Assembly: GCF_003751945.1 (NCBI RefSeq)
Contig: NZ_RJKL01000001.1
Coordinates: forward strand, 310,001-374,000
DNA length: 64,000 bases
Reading direction: 5' to 3'
DNA from: Couchioplanes caeruleus
GTDB taxonomy: Bacteria; Actinomycetota; Actinomycetes; Mycobacteriales; Micromonosporaceae
Made by a program: the position numbers and the translations under genes. The notes beneath the pieces are model-generated. The model made no database searches and was not told where the DNA came from. It saw only the letters and a program-made list of their open reading frames with translations. Below are positions 17,340-25,792 of this stretch, one piece after another (position 1 is the stretch's first letter; each line of letters starts with the position of its first letter).

Positions 17340-18239
17340 ATGGCATGGGATCTTAGCCCTGGCGACGAGCTGTCGCGTCGCGAGGTTCACGAGCTCGTAG
17401 GCGGCGGCTCGCGTCAAAACGGCATGACTCGAGTTCGTTACAGCGACAACCTGCTGCTCTTCTCGTCCTCCGCTGGCACCCGATACGGCTACAACTTCGA
17501 CGACTGGAAGTCGGACGGCGCCTTCCACTACACCGGGGAGGGACAGCTCGAGGACCAGGTCTTCACTCGGGGCAATCTGCAGCTACGCGACCACGAGCAG
17601 CTCGGGCTCCGACCGCGGCTGTTCAGGGAGGCAGGCCGGTCTCGTGTGCGCTATGTCGGCGAGTTCCGCGTTGACACGGACCATCCTTGGTACCCAGAGG
17701 AGGCGTCGGACCGCCTGGGCGACTTGCGGAAGGTCATCGTCTTTCGGCTTCTACCGGTGAACGCCGAGGAACCGACAAGCTCGAATGTGGCACCAGCGGC
17801 CACGAAGCCATCGGTCCGGGATGTACCGATGGAGGCCTATCAAGCGGAGACGTTCCAGACGGAGCCACGGAGAGAGCCCACGATCGCAGAACGACGCGAG
17901 GCGGACCTTGTCCGCCGCTACACCGCGTGGCTCGAGGCGACCGGTTCAACGGTTACCCGCAAGGAAATCCGGCTCCCCCACCTTGGGCATGCTCTCTACA
18001 CGGATCTCTATGACGGCGGCCGGTTCGAGCTCGTCGAGGCGAAGAGTACGGCCGCACGGCATCACGTCCGGCTGGCGCTGGGCCAGGTGCTGGACTACGC
18101 GCGGCATGTCGAACATCAGTCCCGCGCCGTCCTGCTGCCCTCCGACCCAGGGCCGGACCTGGTGGACCTGCTTCGCAGCGTCAACATCGCTTGCGTGTAC
18201 GAAGCTACGGCCGGGACCTTCATTCGGATTGAGCCGTGA
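17340..18239 (+). CDS. ScoMcrA-like SRA-domain protein with C-terminal PD-(D/E)XK-like nuclease
   Basis: 299 aa from ATG 17340. Residues 1-130 match the pattern of the ScoMcrA-type SRA domain: 'LSPGDELSRREVHELVGGG', then 'SDGAFHYTGEGQLEDQ' and 'RYVGEFRVD'. After a linker, residues 180-299 carry 'YTDLYDGGRFELVEAKS' and 'LALGQVLDYARHV', resembling a PD-(D/E)XK nuclease core (D...E-A-K). This suggests a modification-dependent (type IV) restriction enzyme reading modified bases or phosphorothioates, with a nuclease different from the HNH of ScoMcrA. It is the first gene inside the left end of the AICE, a classic cargo position. Confidence 0.7.
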   Translation: MAWDLSPGDELSRREVHELVGGGSRQNGMTRVRYSDNLLLFSSSAGTRYGYNFDDWKSDGAFHYTGEGQLEDQVFTRGNLQLRDHEQLGLRPRLFREAGRSRVRYVGEFRVDTDHPWYPEEASDRLGDLRKVIVFRLLPVNAEEPTSSNVAPAATKPSVRDVPMEAYQAETFQTEPRREPTIAERREADLVRRYTAWLEATGSTVTRKEIRLPHLGHALYTDLYDGGRFELVEAKSTAARHHVRLALGQVLDYARHVEHQSRAVLLPSDPGPDLVDLLRSVNIACVYEATAGTFIRIEP

Positions 18240-18588
18240 CCGGTCCTATCAGGGTCCGGGTGGTACGTCGGGCTCCGCCCTACTGTCCCCTAAGGGACTC
18301 CTTGACCCCAGGCACTTTTGGATCTTGTGTAGCCAGGCACATTGGCCGTTTGAGCTACTCTTAAGCGTCCACCGCCGTCCACCGGTGTCCGGCGAAATCA
18401 CTGGCGATTGTCACTCACTTAGTCACCCAGGGAGCCGGCAGCTGACAACTCAGGTGCCGAGGTGCTGCGTGAACGTCCCCGCCCTGCTTCGTCAATGGTT
18501 AGCGATCTTCGTCGCCTACTCTATCGAGGGTCCCGCGTCTTCCAGCACCGAACTCTTCCTTCGCCGCCCGCTCCATCTCCAGACGCTC
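18240..18588. other. Gap without recognisable gene
   Basis: 349 bp between the SRA-type gene and a decayed minus-strand gene. Frames are broken in all directions. I see no repeat, hairpin or tRNA. Confidence 0.4.
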
Positions 18589-18837
18589 CTAAGGTGAAAG
18601 CTCGGCGCGCCACCTGGTGAAGGCCTCAGTGGCTGAAGTCAGCTGCGCCGCATAGGCCGAGCTGGCACCGACAGTCCGCAAGCTGGTCCGCCCGGCCAGC
18701 AGCTCCTACGCCATCTCTTGCAGGTCTGGCCCGGCGGCCCCCTTGCCCAGCCGCTCAAGGCCTTCCTTGATCGCCTTGGCCACCTTCGGGTTACCGGCCA
18801 TCCGGTTCAGTTCGTCATCGATCGGATCGCTGGTCAT
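18589..18837 (-). pseudogene. 82-residue AICE protein gene with internal amber codon
   Basis: From ATG 18837 the frame gives 43 residues ('MTSDPIDDELNRMAGNPKVA...'), then TAG at 18706-18708. It continues in the same frame for 38 more codons ('LLAGRTSLRTVGASSAYAAQ') to TAG 18589-18591. Both halves look like one coherent acidic helical protein, as found in actinomycete plasmid or AICE gene sets (memory-based). It follows the small gene 18841-18993 by 3 nt, as in an operon. One nonsense mutation seems to be the only damage. Confidence 0.65.
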
Positions 18838-18840
18838 GAC

Positions 18841-18993
18841 TCACGCTCCCGGCGCTGCATAAGGGGCTGCCGGCAGTGGTACGGCCGACAAGTCACCGCC
18901 CTGGCCAGCCACGGTCATTCCTCCGCCGAACGCCGCAAGGATGACAGTGCCGGCAGTGTTAATGATCGTCGATGCCTTATTGATCTTCCCCAC
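18841..18993 (-). CDS. Possible 50-aa membrane peptide
   Basis: GTG 18993 to TGA 18841. The sequence has a hydrophobic centre ('ASTIINTAGTVILAAFGGG') that could span a membrane, followed by an alanine/proline tail. It ends 3 nt before the decayed gene 18589-18837. The start is uncertain: ATG 18918 would give only 25 residues. No family recognised. Confidence 0.35.
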   Translation of the reverse strand: MGKINKASTIINTAGTVILAAFGGGMTVAGQGGDLSAVPLPAAPYAAPGA

Positions 18994-19218
18994 GCCGTGG
19001 GCAACAGGCAACGGCCGAGCCCTCTATAGCCGCACGGTAGGTCAGGATCGGCCTACAGTGCGTTGTATGCAGCAAACAGCTGGTCATAACTCCCACCTAC
19101 CAGCCCGATGGTGGCACTGACAGTGCGACGGAGCCCTCGGTCGTTGACTCGGTCCGTGCGCCTCTGGTGGCTCGGCAAACGCCGACCCCAGCCGTGGAAG
19201 GCTGTTCTTACTCCTGTC

Positions 19219-20511
19219 GTGGCTAGCATCCGACTGAGGTCGACTCGACTGGAGATCGGCCACCACAGAGTCTTCAACGTCGGCAGCGACCAGTTGCCGA
19301 GACTCCTCATCGCGCTTCGCGACGACGCGGTGGAGCATTCAGTGGGAGAGACTCGCTACAGGATGCCGGCTCAGCAGATAGCTGACCGCTTAGACCTTCT
19401 AGGCATTGGCCCAGCCGAGGCTGAGGCGGCATTTGACGCGAAACTGACGCAGTCCCTATCAGCCGGCGGCAAGGATCGGGAAGTCTCCGATCTAGATATT
19501 CTCTATCCCGATCCACTGTGGGAGGAGACAGAGAAGAGATGGCGGCACTTCGAAGATCACGCTCGGCAAGAGCTAATTCTACTCAATCTAGACCTGCCAA
19601 AATGGATCTCGCTGGTACGGGCTGCAGCCAAGCGTGAGGCACACCGCGGATTGATGGTAGGTATCGCCCCTGACCGCATCGAATGGCTTGTGGGACTGCT
19701 CCGCGATTTGGACTGCCTAATTGCATTCCGACTACTACTTCTCGCCTTCCCGCGAGAAGAGGTCACGCTTCGTATCCCCAATGACCTGCTTAGCCAACCC
19801 CTGACGAACGCGACCACAGCGGTTTCTGACTCCCTTCGAGCATTCCAGGCGGCAGGCTCTAAATACTCGCCAACTGTGGTGCTGACGGAAGGCTCTACCG
19901 ACGTAGCGATCCTCCGCGCAGCCCTGCAAGTCCTCTATCCTCACATGAGCGATCTGATCAAGTTCATGGACTTTCGCTCGCCGGCTAAGCCTGAGGGTGG
20001 AGCGTCAGCACTGGTACGGATGGTGAAAGCGTTCTCTTCTGCCGGAGTCTCGAACCGGGTTGTAGCGCTCTTCGATAACGACACCGCAGCGGAACACGAG
20101 CTGCGGTCGCTGAACCAGAGGGACGTAGCAGATAACATCGCTATTCGGCGGTACCCCACCTTAGACCTGGGGAGGGAGTACCCCACTGTCGACCCTCCCG
20201 GCTCTCGCATGTCTGCTGGCGGCATGTTGCGCACAACGGACGTCAACGGTGTTGCTTGCAGCATCGAGATGTATGTGGGCCGAGACGTCCTGACAGGAGA
20301 CGATGGGAACTTGCTTCCTGTAGAGCTGAAAGGCTTCGATGGCCGCCTTGGGCGTTACCAGGGCGAAGTGACGAACAAACGGGCCATCCAGCGGAACTTT
20401 CAGCGTAAAGCTGAGGCCGCCATAGCTCGGGGAGGCCCACTCCCAGACGAGGATTGGGCAGAACTCGACCGCATCATCAGGATCATCATTGACGCACACC
20501 ACGGGCAGTGA
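19219..20511 (+). CDS. HEPN/Toprim-type protein, putative defence nuclease
   Basis: 430 aa from GTG 19219, chosen because family-like sequence ('RLRSTRLEIGHHRVFNVG') begins here; the frame is open from 19108. The N-terminal about 80 residues resemble the HEPN/Toprim N-terminal domain ('YRMPAQQIADRLDLLGI'). A Toprim core follows: 'VVLTEGSTDVAIL' (Glu near 222) and 'VVALFDNDTAAEHEL' (Asp-x-Asp near 285). Such OLD/Toprim-like proteins are linked to phage defence, with nicking activity at the Toprim acids. It is in the cargo arm of the AICE beside other restriction-like genes, and its codons are less GC-rich than the AICE core. Activity is inferred. Confidence 0.65.
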   Translation: MASIRLRSTRLEIGHHRVFNVGSDQLPRLLIALRDDAVEHSVGETRYRMPAQQIADRLDLLGIGPAEAEAAFDAKLTQSLSAGGKDREVSDLDILYPDPLWEETEKRWRHFEDHARQELILLNLDLPKWISLVRAAAKREAHRGLMVGIAPDRIEWLVGLLRDLDCLIAFRLLLLAFPREEVTLRIPNDLLSQPLTNATTAVSDSLRAFQAAGSKYSPTVVLTEGSTDVAILRAALQVLYPHMSDLIKFMDFRSPAKPEGGASALVRMVKAFSSAGVSNRVVALFDNDTAAEHELRSLNQRDVADNIAIRRYPTLDLGREYPTVDPPGSRMSAGGMLRTTDVNGVACSIEMYVGRDVLTGDDGNLLPVELKGFDGRLGRYQGEVTNKRAIQRNFQRKAEAAIARGGPLPDEDWAELDRIIRIIIDAHHGQ

Positions 20512-20773
20512 ATCAACCATTGGGACATCGCACCGATAGAATCCACTACGATGTCGATCGCCACTGCTAGGGCGATGGTCGGCAAGATCGCCGAGCCTAG
20601 GGCCTGCTAACTCTTCCCTGTCAAGGAACGATCATGGCGTACTCAGCTGTGGGCTTCCCCGCTATGAACTGCGGAGACGGTCCGCCGACGTCCGTGCTCG
20701 TCCGTCCTCGTAGCGTCGTGTTGTAACTCAGTTAGTCACCCAAGCGGCGCTGACTCGGGCGTAGGCCAGCGCA

Positions 20774-21234
20774 TCACTGTTGAATCTTGTACGTGGCTTC
20801 GCCGATCTTCCTGAGGCTTGCATCAACCTCTCGCAACACCTCGAACCGGCCTTCCTTGCGGCCGGCCTCGAATGCGTCAGGGTTGCTTGGCGTCAGGATG
20901 GTGATCTCGCCTTGCTCTTGGAGTTCGGCCCAACTGAGGTACCCGTATGAGCTGCTGGTCCATACGTCTGTCGACTCTCGCGTCCAGATCTGTTGGTTCC
21001 GGTAGCCCCAGTCTGTAGCGACGACACAGTCAAAGTTCGGTTCTTCCGGCAGCTTCTTCGACAGGGGCCCATTCTCCCGGCTTGAGGACAGCAGTCAAGT
21101 GTCAGCGTCGAGCTTGACCTGATCTGAGCAGCAGAAGTATCGGCCACCGCCCGTCTCCCCAGTCCGGGCATCTTTACGGAAAGGCGCGTTGATCGCCTCC
21201 GTGGTGAAGCCTCCACCCCCAATATGTGGCGACT
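20774..21234 (-). pseudogene. Unknown gene interrupted by one in-frame TGA
   Basis: The last 106 codons (to TGA 20774-20776) look fully coding: 'NFDCVVATDWGYRNQQIWTR', 'SSYGYLSWAELQEQGEITIL' and 'AGRKEGRFEVLREVDASLRK'. In the same frame but before a TGA at 21095-21097 the reading continues with 'FRKDARTGETGGGRYFCCSD' and 'QVKLDADT'. The upstream border is unclear. The simplest reading is a tryptophan codon mutated to TGA in decaying cargo. Because the genome has Sec machinery, recoding was considered (see findings). No family recognised. Confidence 0.5.
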
Positions 21235-21525
21235 GGGGGCGGCTCGCCTGGGAGCGATGCGGTACCGCCTCGTCCTATGGGCGCGGCTGAGTATGACCAG
21301 CCCAGCACCGAACCGGTTCAGTCATATCCCGATCGGGTGGCTGAGCTGGTCGATCCCCCGGGCCCCCGAAGTATTACTCGTCGGGGACGTGCTACCGGTA
21401 TCGAGGGGCAGAGCCTCGAAATCCCCGTGATCGGTTACGCCGACCGGTCGCGGAATCGAGGCAACTTTTGGAGCCGCCGCGTTTACTACAATTACGAAAG
21501 CCGTCGTCGGGCGAACTGTGCAAAG

Positions 21526-22806
21526 TTAGAACGCCCAAGGGTCATCTGAAATTTCCTCATAGTTTGCGATGTTGCTCGACCCATCCGGTGCATTGTCGAC
21601 AAGCTGTCCCAAGTGCCTCTCGCAGTAGTCGACGTGACCAACACATCTTACTTGGCAATCCGCGCAGGCCTCGTACCAAACCTTATACTTAGCCTTCGTG
21701 GGGCATCGCCCACCATGGTCACCGGGACCATGGCACATACCGGTGGCCACGCGGCCTTCAAACTTCCATAGTCGGGCGGCTCTAGCCGCAGATACGAGAA
21801 GCATGTGCGGAGCAGCGTAAGGCGAGCCCGCCTCAGCCCCCTGTAGCCACTCAATCCGTTCAGCCTTCGGCAGCCGCATCAAGAACTCGGTTGCAAGCTG
21901 GGCGGCAACGTGCCACAACATGGAGGCAAGTCGCTCGGACTCTGAGCTGTCCCGACCCTCGGCATTCACTGCCTCCCCGTACCTAGCCCTTTCTTCACTG
22001 GGCAGGTTTTCGAGAAGGCCCGATATTGCATGTCGCACAAAGTGACGCTCGTACAATAGACCGTCAAGAGCCTGCGTCAAGACGGCCGTATTTTTGATGT
22101 TGTCGGCTGACTCCTCCGCTAGGTCGGTTGCTACCGCAGTGAACCGTTCAACCTCATCATCTTCAAAATACTGCAATAGTTCCTTCGCGAAATCTTCTGC
22201 GGGTTGCAGATCTCCAGCGTCGCCGTCATCGTCGGAAGAGATGAGGATGCCAGCCGTCGCTTCTTGAAGTTCCGTCACTTTATTCCACGCTATTCCACAC
22301 ATGTATCGGAAGATGGAATCCGGTGCAAGTTTCTCGGTTCTCATTGCCTTATCAAGGCATTCAAGGAGGATCGGCACCGGAAGTCCTGCCGCAGCGAAGT
22401 TATCGACGGAATTAACCCAACCGGTCGGCTTGGGAACCGGGACCCGGCCCTTACCCTCGCCCGATCCCCACTTGCTCCATGCCTCCTCGAAAGCGGACCT
22501 AACCGCCTGCCTTCTCTCCAGGTCAGCGAGCATCGCAGCAGCAGCTCTGCACTGCGCTCTACTCCACCGCAAAGCGTCATCAGTCACGCCATCAACTAAG
22601 TCTGCGCCGGGCGGGACAGAAGTCTTGCCGGCGTTGCAGTCGGAGCAGGCCGCGACAAGGTTGCTCGGTTCGTCACGACCACCCAGCGCCTCAGGCGTTA
22701 CATGATCGATAGTTAAGACAATTTCTGGCGCGGTACGACCGCAGTACCGACAAGTATGGTTATCCCTTCGGAAGACCTCGAAGCGCAGACGCTTGCTGAC
22801 CGCCAC
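21526..22806 (-). CDS. HNH endonuclease-domain protein
   Basis: 426 aa from ATG 22806. The first 70 residues are a classical HNH nuclease: 'DNHTCRYCGRTAPEIVLTID', then 'HVTPEALGGRDEPSNL' and 'CSDCNAGKTS', with four zinc-binding cysteines and the His-Asn residues. The remaining 350 aa are helical and unrecognised, ending with a cysteine/histidine cluster ('CADCQVRCVGHVDYCERH') that may bind another metal. Probably a DNA-cutting enzyme. It lies in the AICE cargo arm. Whether it serves restriction, element excision or anti-plasmid defence is unknown. Confidence 0.8.
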   Translation of the reverse strand: MAVSKRLRFEVFRRDNHTCRYCGRTAPEIVLTIDHVTPEALGGRDEPSNLVAACSDCNAGKTSVPPGADLVDGVTDDALRWSRAQCRAAAAMLADLERRQAVRSAFEEAWSKWGSGEGKGRVPVPKPTGWVNSVDNFAAAGLPVPILLECLDKAMRTEKLAPDSIFRYMCGIAWNKVTELQEATAGILISSDDDGDAGDLQPAEDFAKELLQYFEDDEVERFTAVATDLAEESADNIKNTAVLTQALDGLLYERHFVRHAISGLLENLPSEERARYGEAVNAEGRDSSESERLASMLWHVAAQLATEFLMRLPKAERIEWLQGAEAGSPYAAPHMLLVSAARAARLWKFEGRVATGMCHGPGDHGGRCPTKAKYKVWYEACADCQVRCVGHVDYCERHLGQLVDNAPDGSSNIANYEEISDDPWAF

Positions 22807-23152
22807 GGACTGCTCCCCTCAGGCGTATCTCATCATGAGCGCCTCCCCTTTAGACCGCAATCGTACTTTCAGGCGTACACGGGCCATAAAGGACACCCTT
22901 CAAGGCTTGTGGACGCTCCTAACGCTCATCCACGCCTGCGGATGTCCGGCCGTGGCCATGATCCGGCTCCGTTGCGGCTGCCGTGACCAGGATCCCGCTT
23001 TGCCGCCGCCCCCTCTGGGCATAGCGGTCCGGCACCAGCCCCGAGGAATCGTTCGGGTGGTGCCCGATGAATTATGCAGGTTGTGGCGTACAATCCTGTC
23101 CCGAAGTTCCGAGTCGTCCGCCATCCAAACATGATCACATAGGTGCCTATAG
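22807..23152. other. Gap without recognisable gene
   Basis: 346 bp between the divergent HNH gene and the membrane-protein gene. It presumably holds both promoters. No conserved repeat or RNA structure was identified. Confidence 0.4.
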
Positions 23153-23635
23153 ATGGAAGGCTCAACACCTCCTCCAGATCCGAACGTCACGGAAAACGGC
23201 ACACCAAAAACCGAGAAGGAGCTATATAAGGAAAAGCTTGGCGATAAGCTCACGAGCTTTACCGTCTGGACACTAGGCTTGCCTGTAGTGCTTCTGGTGC
23301 TCGGCGGCCTCCTGCACGTCGAAGCCATCAAAGTTCAGAATCTTTACACACTCAACATAGGCATCCTGTTGTCCGGCTTCGGCGAAGCATTGACGCAAGG
23401 AAATAAGCATCATCGCCGGATGCACGCTTCGCTGGGCGCAAATGCTGGCGCAATGATATACTTGGTTCTTGCTTGGGCCCTATCCGCATCAGGGTCCAAT
23501 GAGGTGCAGTTCTTCGAAAAATGGGGCAGCGCAATTGTTGCAACTGTCGTAACCGCAATTGCCACTATCGCAAACATCATGATCGGCGTAGGCAGAGACG
23601 CTGAAGCGGAGGTGGCGCGGTGGACCCGGAAGTGA
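23153..23635 (+). CDS. Small multi-pass membrane protein
   Basis: 160 aa from ATG 23153. A charged N-terminal 35 residues precedes hydrophobic segments around 'VWTLGLPVVLLVLGGLLHV', 'LNIGILLSGFGEAL', 'AMIYLVLAWALSA' and 'IVATVVTAIATIANIMIGVG', i.e. three or four transmembrane helices. Codon use is clearly less GC-rich than the AICE core, suggesting separate acquisition. It overlaps the next gene (23620) by 16 nt, indicating a coupled pair. No family recognised; a membrane effector of a defence or toxin module is one possibility. Confidence 0.7.
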   Translation: MEGSTPPPDPNVTENGTPKTEKELYKEKLGDKLTSFTVWTLGLPVVLLVLGGLLHVEAIKVQNLYTLNIGILLSGFGEALTQGNKHHRRMHASLGANAGAMIYLVLAWALSASGSNEVQFFEKWGSAIVATVVTAIATIANIMIGVGRDAEAEVARWTRK

Positions 23636-23793
23636 TTGCGACCGTCGTTGCAGGCGCGTCCGCCGCAGCCTCGACATTGATCTCGGCTTTATCTGCACGA
23701 AGGGCAGCCAAGGCCGCAAAGCTCGCTAAACGTGACTACTTAGATGTGTTGCTCAAGATGGTAAAAAAGGGTTCCACAACCAACGATGCCTGA
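23620..23793 (+). CDS. 57-aa single-span protein coupled to the membrane protein
   Basis: It starts at GTG 23620 inside the end of the previous gene, 6 nt after GGAGGT. The reading opens with a hydrophobic helix ('VIATVVAGASAAASTLISAL') followed by a strongly basic tail ('RRAAKAAKLAKRD'), giving an N-out or N-in single-pass peptide. The 16-nt overlap implies translational coupling and a joint function. Unknown family. Confidence 0.6.
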   Translation: MDPEVIATVVAGASAAASTLISALSARRAAKAAKLAKRDYLDVLLKMVKKGSTTNDA

Positions 23794-24045
23794 CTTGGGA
23801 AGTGGACGTTGTTGTCCGCTGCGCCCGGGTGTCGATCCTGTCTTGACGCCGGCCCACATGGTTGCCGAGTCGGTGCCGGGTGCGGCGGTGCGCGACCTGA
23901 TGGGGCAGGCCATCGGCCTGCCCATTGACCAATCTGCCCGAGGGTCCGCAGAGGTTCCAAGGTCAAGGGCGGCCCGCAGGGCCCGTCGCTTGCGACGCCG
24001 CGCGCTTGGGCCCGCCGCGTTGCGGCGCGAGAGCTAGCGCGTCGA

Positions 24046-24327
24046 GTGGCGGAGCTGGACTACGAGATCTTGACGGACCAAGTCCCCGAACGTCCTGCGT
24101 TGTTGGCAAACAACGCCGATCTTTCCGAGCAAAGTAGACGAATTGTCGCTGCGATCCAGGAGTTGCCACCCAGGCAGCGGCAGATCATGGCTTGGACATA
24201 CGACGGATATGCTCCGGCTGAGATCGCCGAAGAACTCGACATTACCCCCGAGGCAGTCAGGAGCAGTCTGCGCAAAGCCCGCCGATCATTGATCGAGCGG
24301 TTGACTCAGGGAAAGGGAAGCCGATGA
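24046..24327 (+). CDS. Sigma-70 region 4-like protein
   Basis: 93 aa from GTG 24046. It consists of a sigma region 4 helix-turn-helix: 'IQELPPRQRQIMAWTYDGY' then 'PAEIAEELDITPEAVRSSLR' and 'KARRSLIERL'. Region 2, needed for -10 recognition, is missing; the upstream 250 bp lack a frame encoding it. It may be a truncated ECF sigma factor or a stand-alone region-4 protein, a type also found in mobile elements. Its TGA overlaps an ATG at 24324 (ATGA), typical of an operon. Confidence 0.65.
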   Translation: MAELDYEILTDQVPERPALLANNADLSEQSRRIVAAIQELPPRQRQIMAWTYDGYAPAEIAEELDITPEAVRSSLRKARRSLIERLTQGKGSR

Positions 24328-24537
24328 CTGACAAGCGTGAAGGGGATAACCGAGGGTTCACTCACCCTTGAGAGCGCGTTGTCCATCGTGAGCGAGGTCG
24401 GGCGAAACATAAACGAGTTCATGGCAGAGGGTTCCCGCTGTCCGTCGGCCTCACAGTGCGGCGGGGCAATGGAGAGAATTCAGCAATTGGAAAGTCTTGC
24501 TCCCAAAGCTATTCTACGGTTCTTGCAATGCCGCTAG
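24324..24537 (+). pseudogene. Probable frameshifted gene downstream of sigma-4 gene
   Basis: ATG 24324 overlaps the preceding stop but terminates after 15 codons. A different frame from GTG 24337 is then open to 24537 and reads coherently: 'LESALSIVSEVGRNINEFMA', 'RIQQLESLAPKAILRFL'. Either a one-base shift broke an 70-residue gene or translation starts at GTG 24337 (66 aa). Two cysteines occur in 'SRCPSASQCGG'. Function unknown. Confidence 0.4.
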
Positions 24538-24937
24538 GACGTTGCTCTAGGCTGCGATGAGCCTGGGTCAGGCCCTTCGGGATCCGGCCTAGGCAGGCCC
24601 AGCCATGGATAGGAGCTAACTTTGGCCGCCAACTGACGCATTGATTGCTGCTGTGCATGCGCTCGGAATGGACGTGTTTTGCCTGCTCGGTGACGAGCTG
24701 CTGATTGAGGCAGATGTATGACCCGATGAGGGCGTCGCGCTTAAAGTGACACTCATGTGGCACGCCGCCTCTACTGAAGCCCGTCGTCTTGGACCGACCG
24801 AGGCTTCCCGAAGTCAAGATCACTTGGCGTACGCCTTCCGGCGCCTTTGAGGTCAGGTGCCAACATGCCGACTGTCAAACGAAGCGAGCGGGCCGCTAGT
24901 CGGTCGAGTACCCTCCGCGATCGGAGAGGATGAGTGG
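24538..24937. other. Gap without convincing gene
   Basis: 400 bp before the Nudix gene. One antisense frame is open for about 100 codons but has no ribosome site and no recognisable content. The 3' end must contain the promoter of the Nudix gene. Confidence 0.4.
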
Positions 24938-25792
24938 GTGACTACGACATCGCGGCCGGACCCGGCAGCCGACTGGTGGACAACCAAGGACGTTGCGGCT
25001 TACCTCGGCATTGAGCCGGGGGCCGTCAGCAGCTATCGCAAGCGCGGGCAGATGCCCGCGCCGGATCAGACCATCGGTAGCCGTACCCACCTGTGGAAGC
25101 CGGCTCGGATCACCAGTTGGCAGGCCTCGCGGACGCGTGCCGGTGTCGGTGGTCGGCCTCGTGGCGAGGGACGACCGGTTTCGGCCGCCGACTTTCCGCC
25201 GATCAAGACGCCTGCGCCTGACGACGACAGTCGCTGGATCGTGCACGGCCGTCGGCCGCTGTACGAGAGCGAGTGGATCAATCTCTACAAGACCGATGTC
25301 GAGCTGCCTGACGGCCAGCGATTCGAGCACCACACGGTCTGGATGCCTACCGCCGCGATGACCGCCGTACTGAATGACGACCTCACGCATGTGCTGTTGA
25401 TGTGGCGTCACCGCTTCGTGCCTGACCTGTGGAATTGGGAGCTCCCCGGAGGGCTGGTCGACGCCGGGGAAGAACCCGCGGTGACCGCTGCCCGCGAGGT
25501 CGAGGAAGAGACCGGCTACCGGCCGCGCAACGTGGAACACCTCGTGACATTCGAGCCCATGATCGGAATGGCGAACACGCCTCACCACGTGTTCATCGCG
25601 CGCGGTGCGGAACGAATCGGCGAGCCGACGGAGACCACGGAGATGCAGCGCATGGAGTGGGTGCCGCTCCCCCAGGTCCCGAGCATCATCGCTGAGGGAC
25701 AAGTCAGCAACTCGGGGACGCTGGTCGCGCTGCTCCACGTCCTCGCGATCAGCGGCCCGAGTGCGCCGTACCGCTCTGGAGCAGCCGGTTGA
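24938..25792 (+). CDS. Nudix hydrolase with N-terminal HTH, Pif-like
   Basis: 284 aa from GTG 24938, preceded by GGAGAGGATGAG. Residues about 15-70 form a helix-turn-helix of excisionase/MerR type ('WWTTKDVAAYLGIEPGAVSS'). The Nudix box is complete in the second half: G at 'GGLVDAGEE', then 'AAREVEEETGY', matching G-x5-E-x7-R-E-U-x-E-E-x-G-U. In AICE pSAM2 the Nudix protein Pif blocks redundant transfer between donors (established for pSAM2), so this gene is a candidate transfer-immunity factor. Its 3' end overlaps the convergent regulator gene by 44 bp, which could give antisense coupling. Confidence 0.8.
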   Translation: MTTTSRPDPAADWWTTKDVAAYLGIEPGAVSSYRKRGQMPAPDQTIGSRTHLWKPARITSWQASRTRAGVGGRPRGEGRPVSAADFPPIKTPAPDDDSRWIVHGRRPLYESEWINLYKTDVELPDGQRFEHHTVWMPTAAMTAVLNDDLTHVLLMWRHRFVPDLWNWELPGGLVDAGEEPAVTAAREVEEETGYRPRNVEHLVTFEPMIGMANTPHHVFIARGAERIGEPTETTEMQRMEWVPLPQVPSIIAEGQVSNSGTLVALLHVLAISGPSAPYRSGAAG

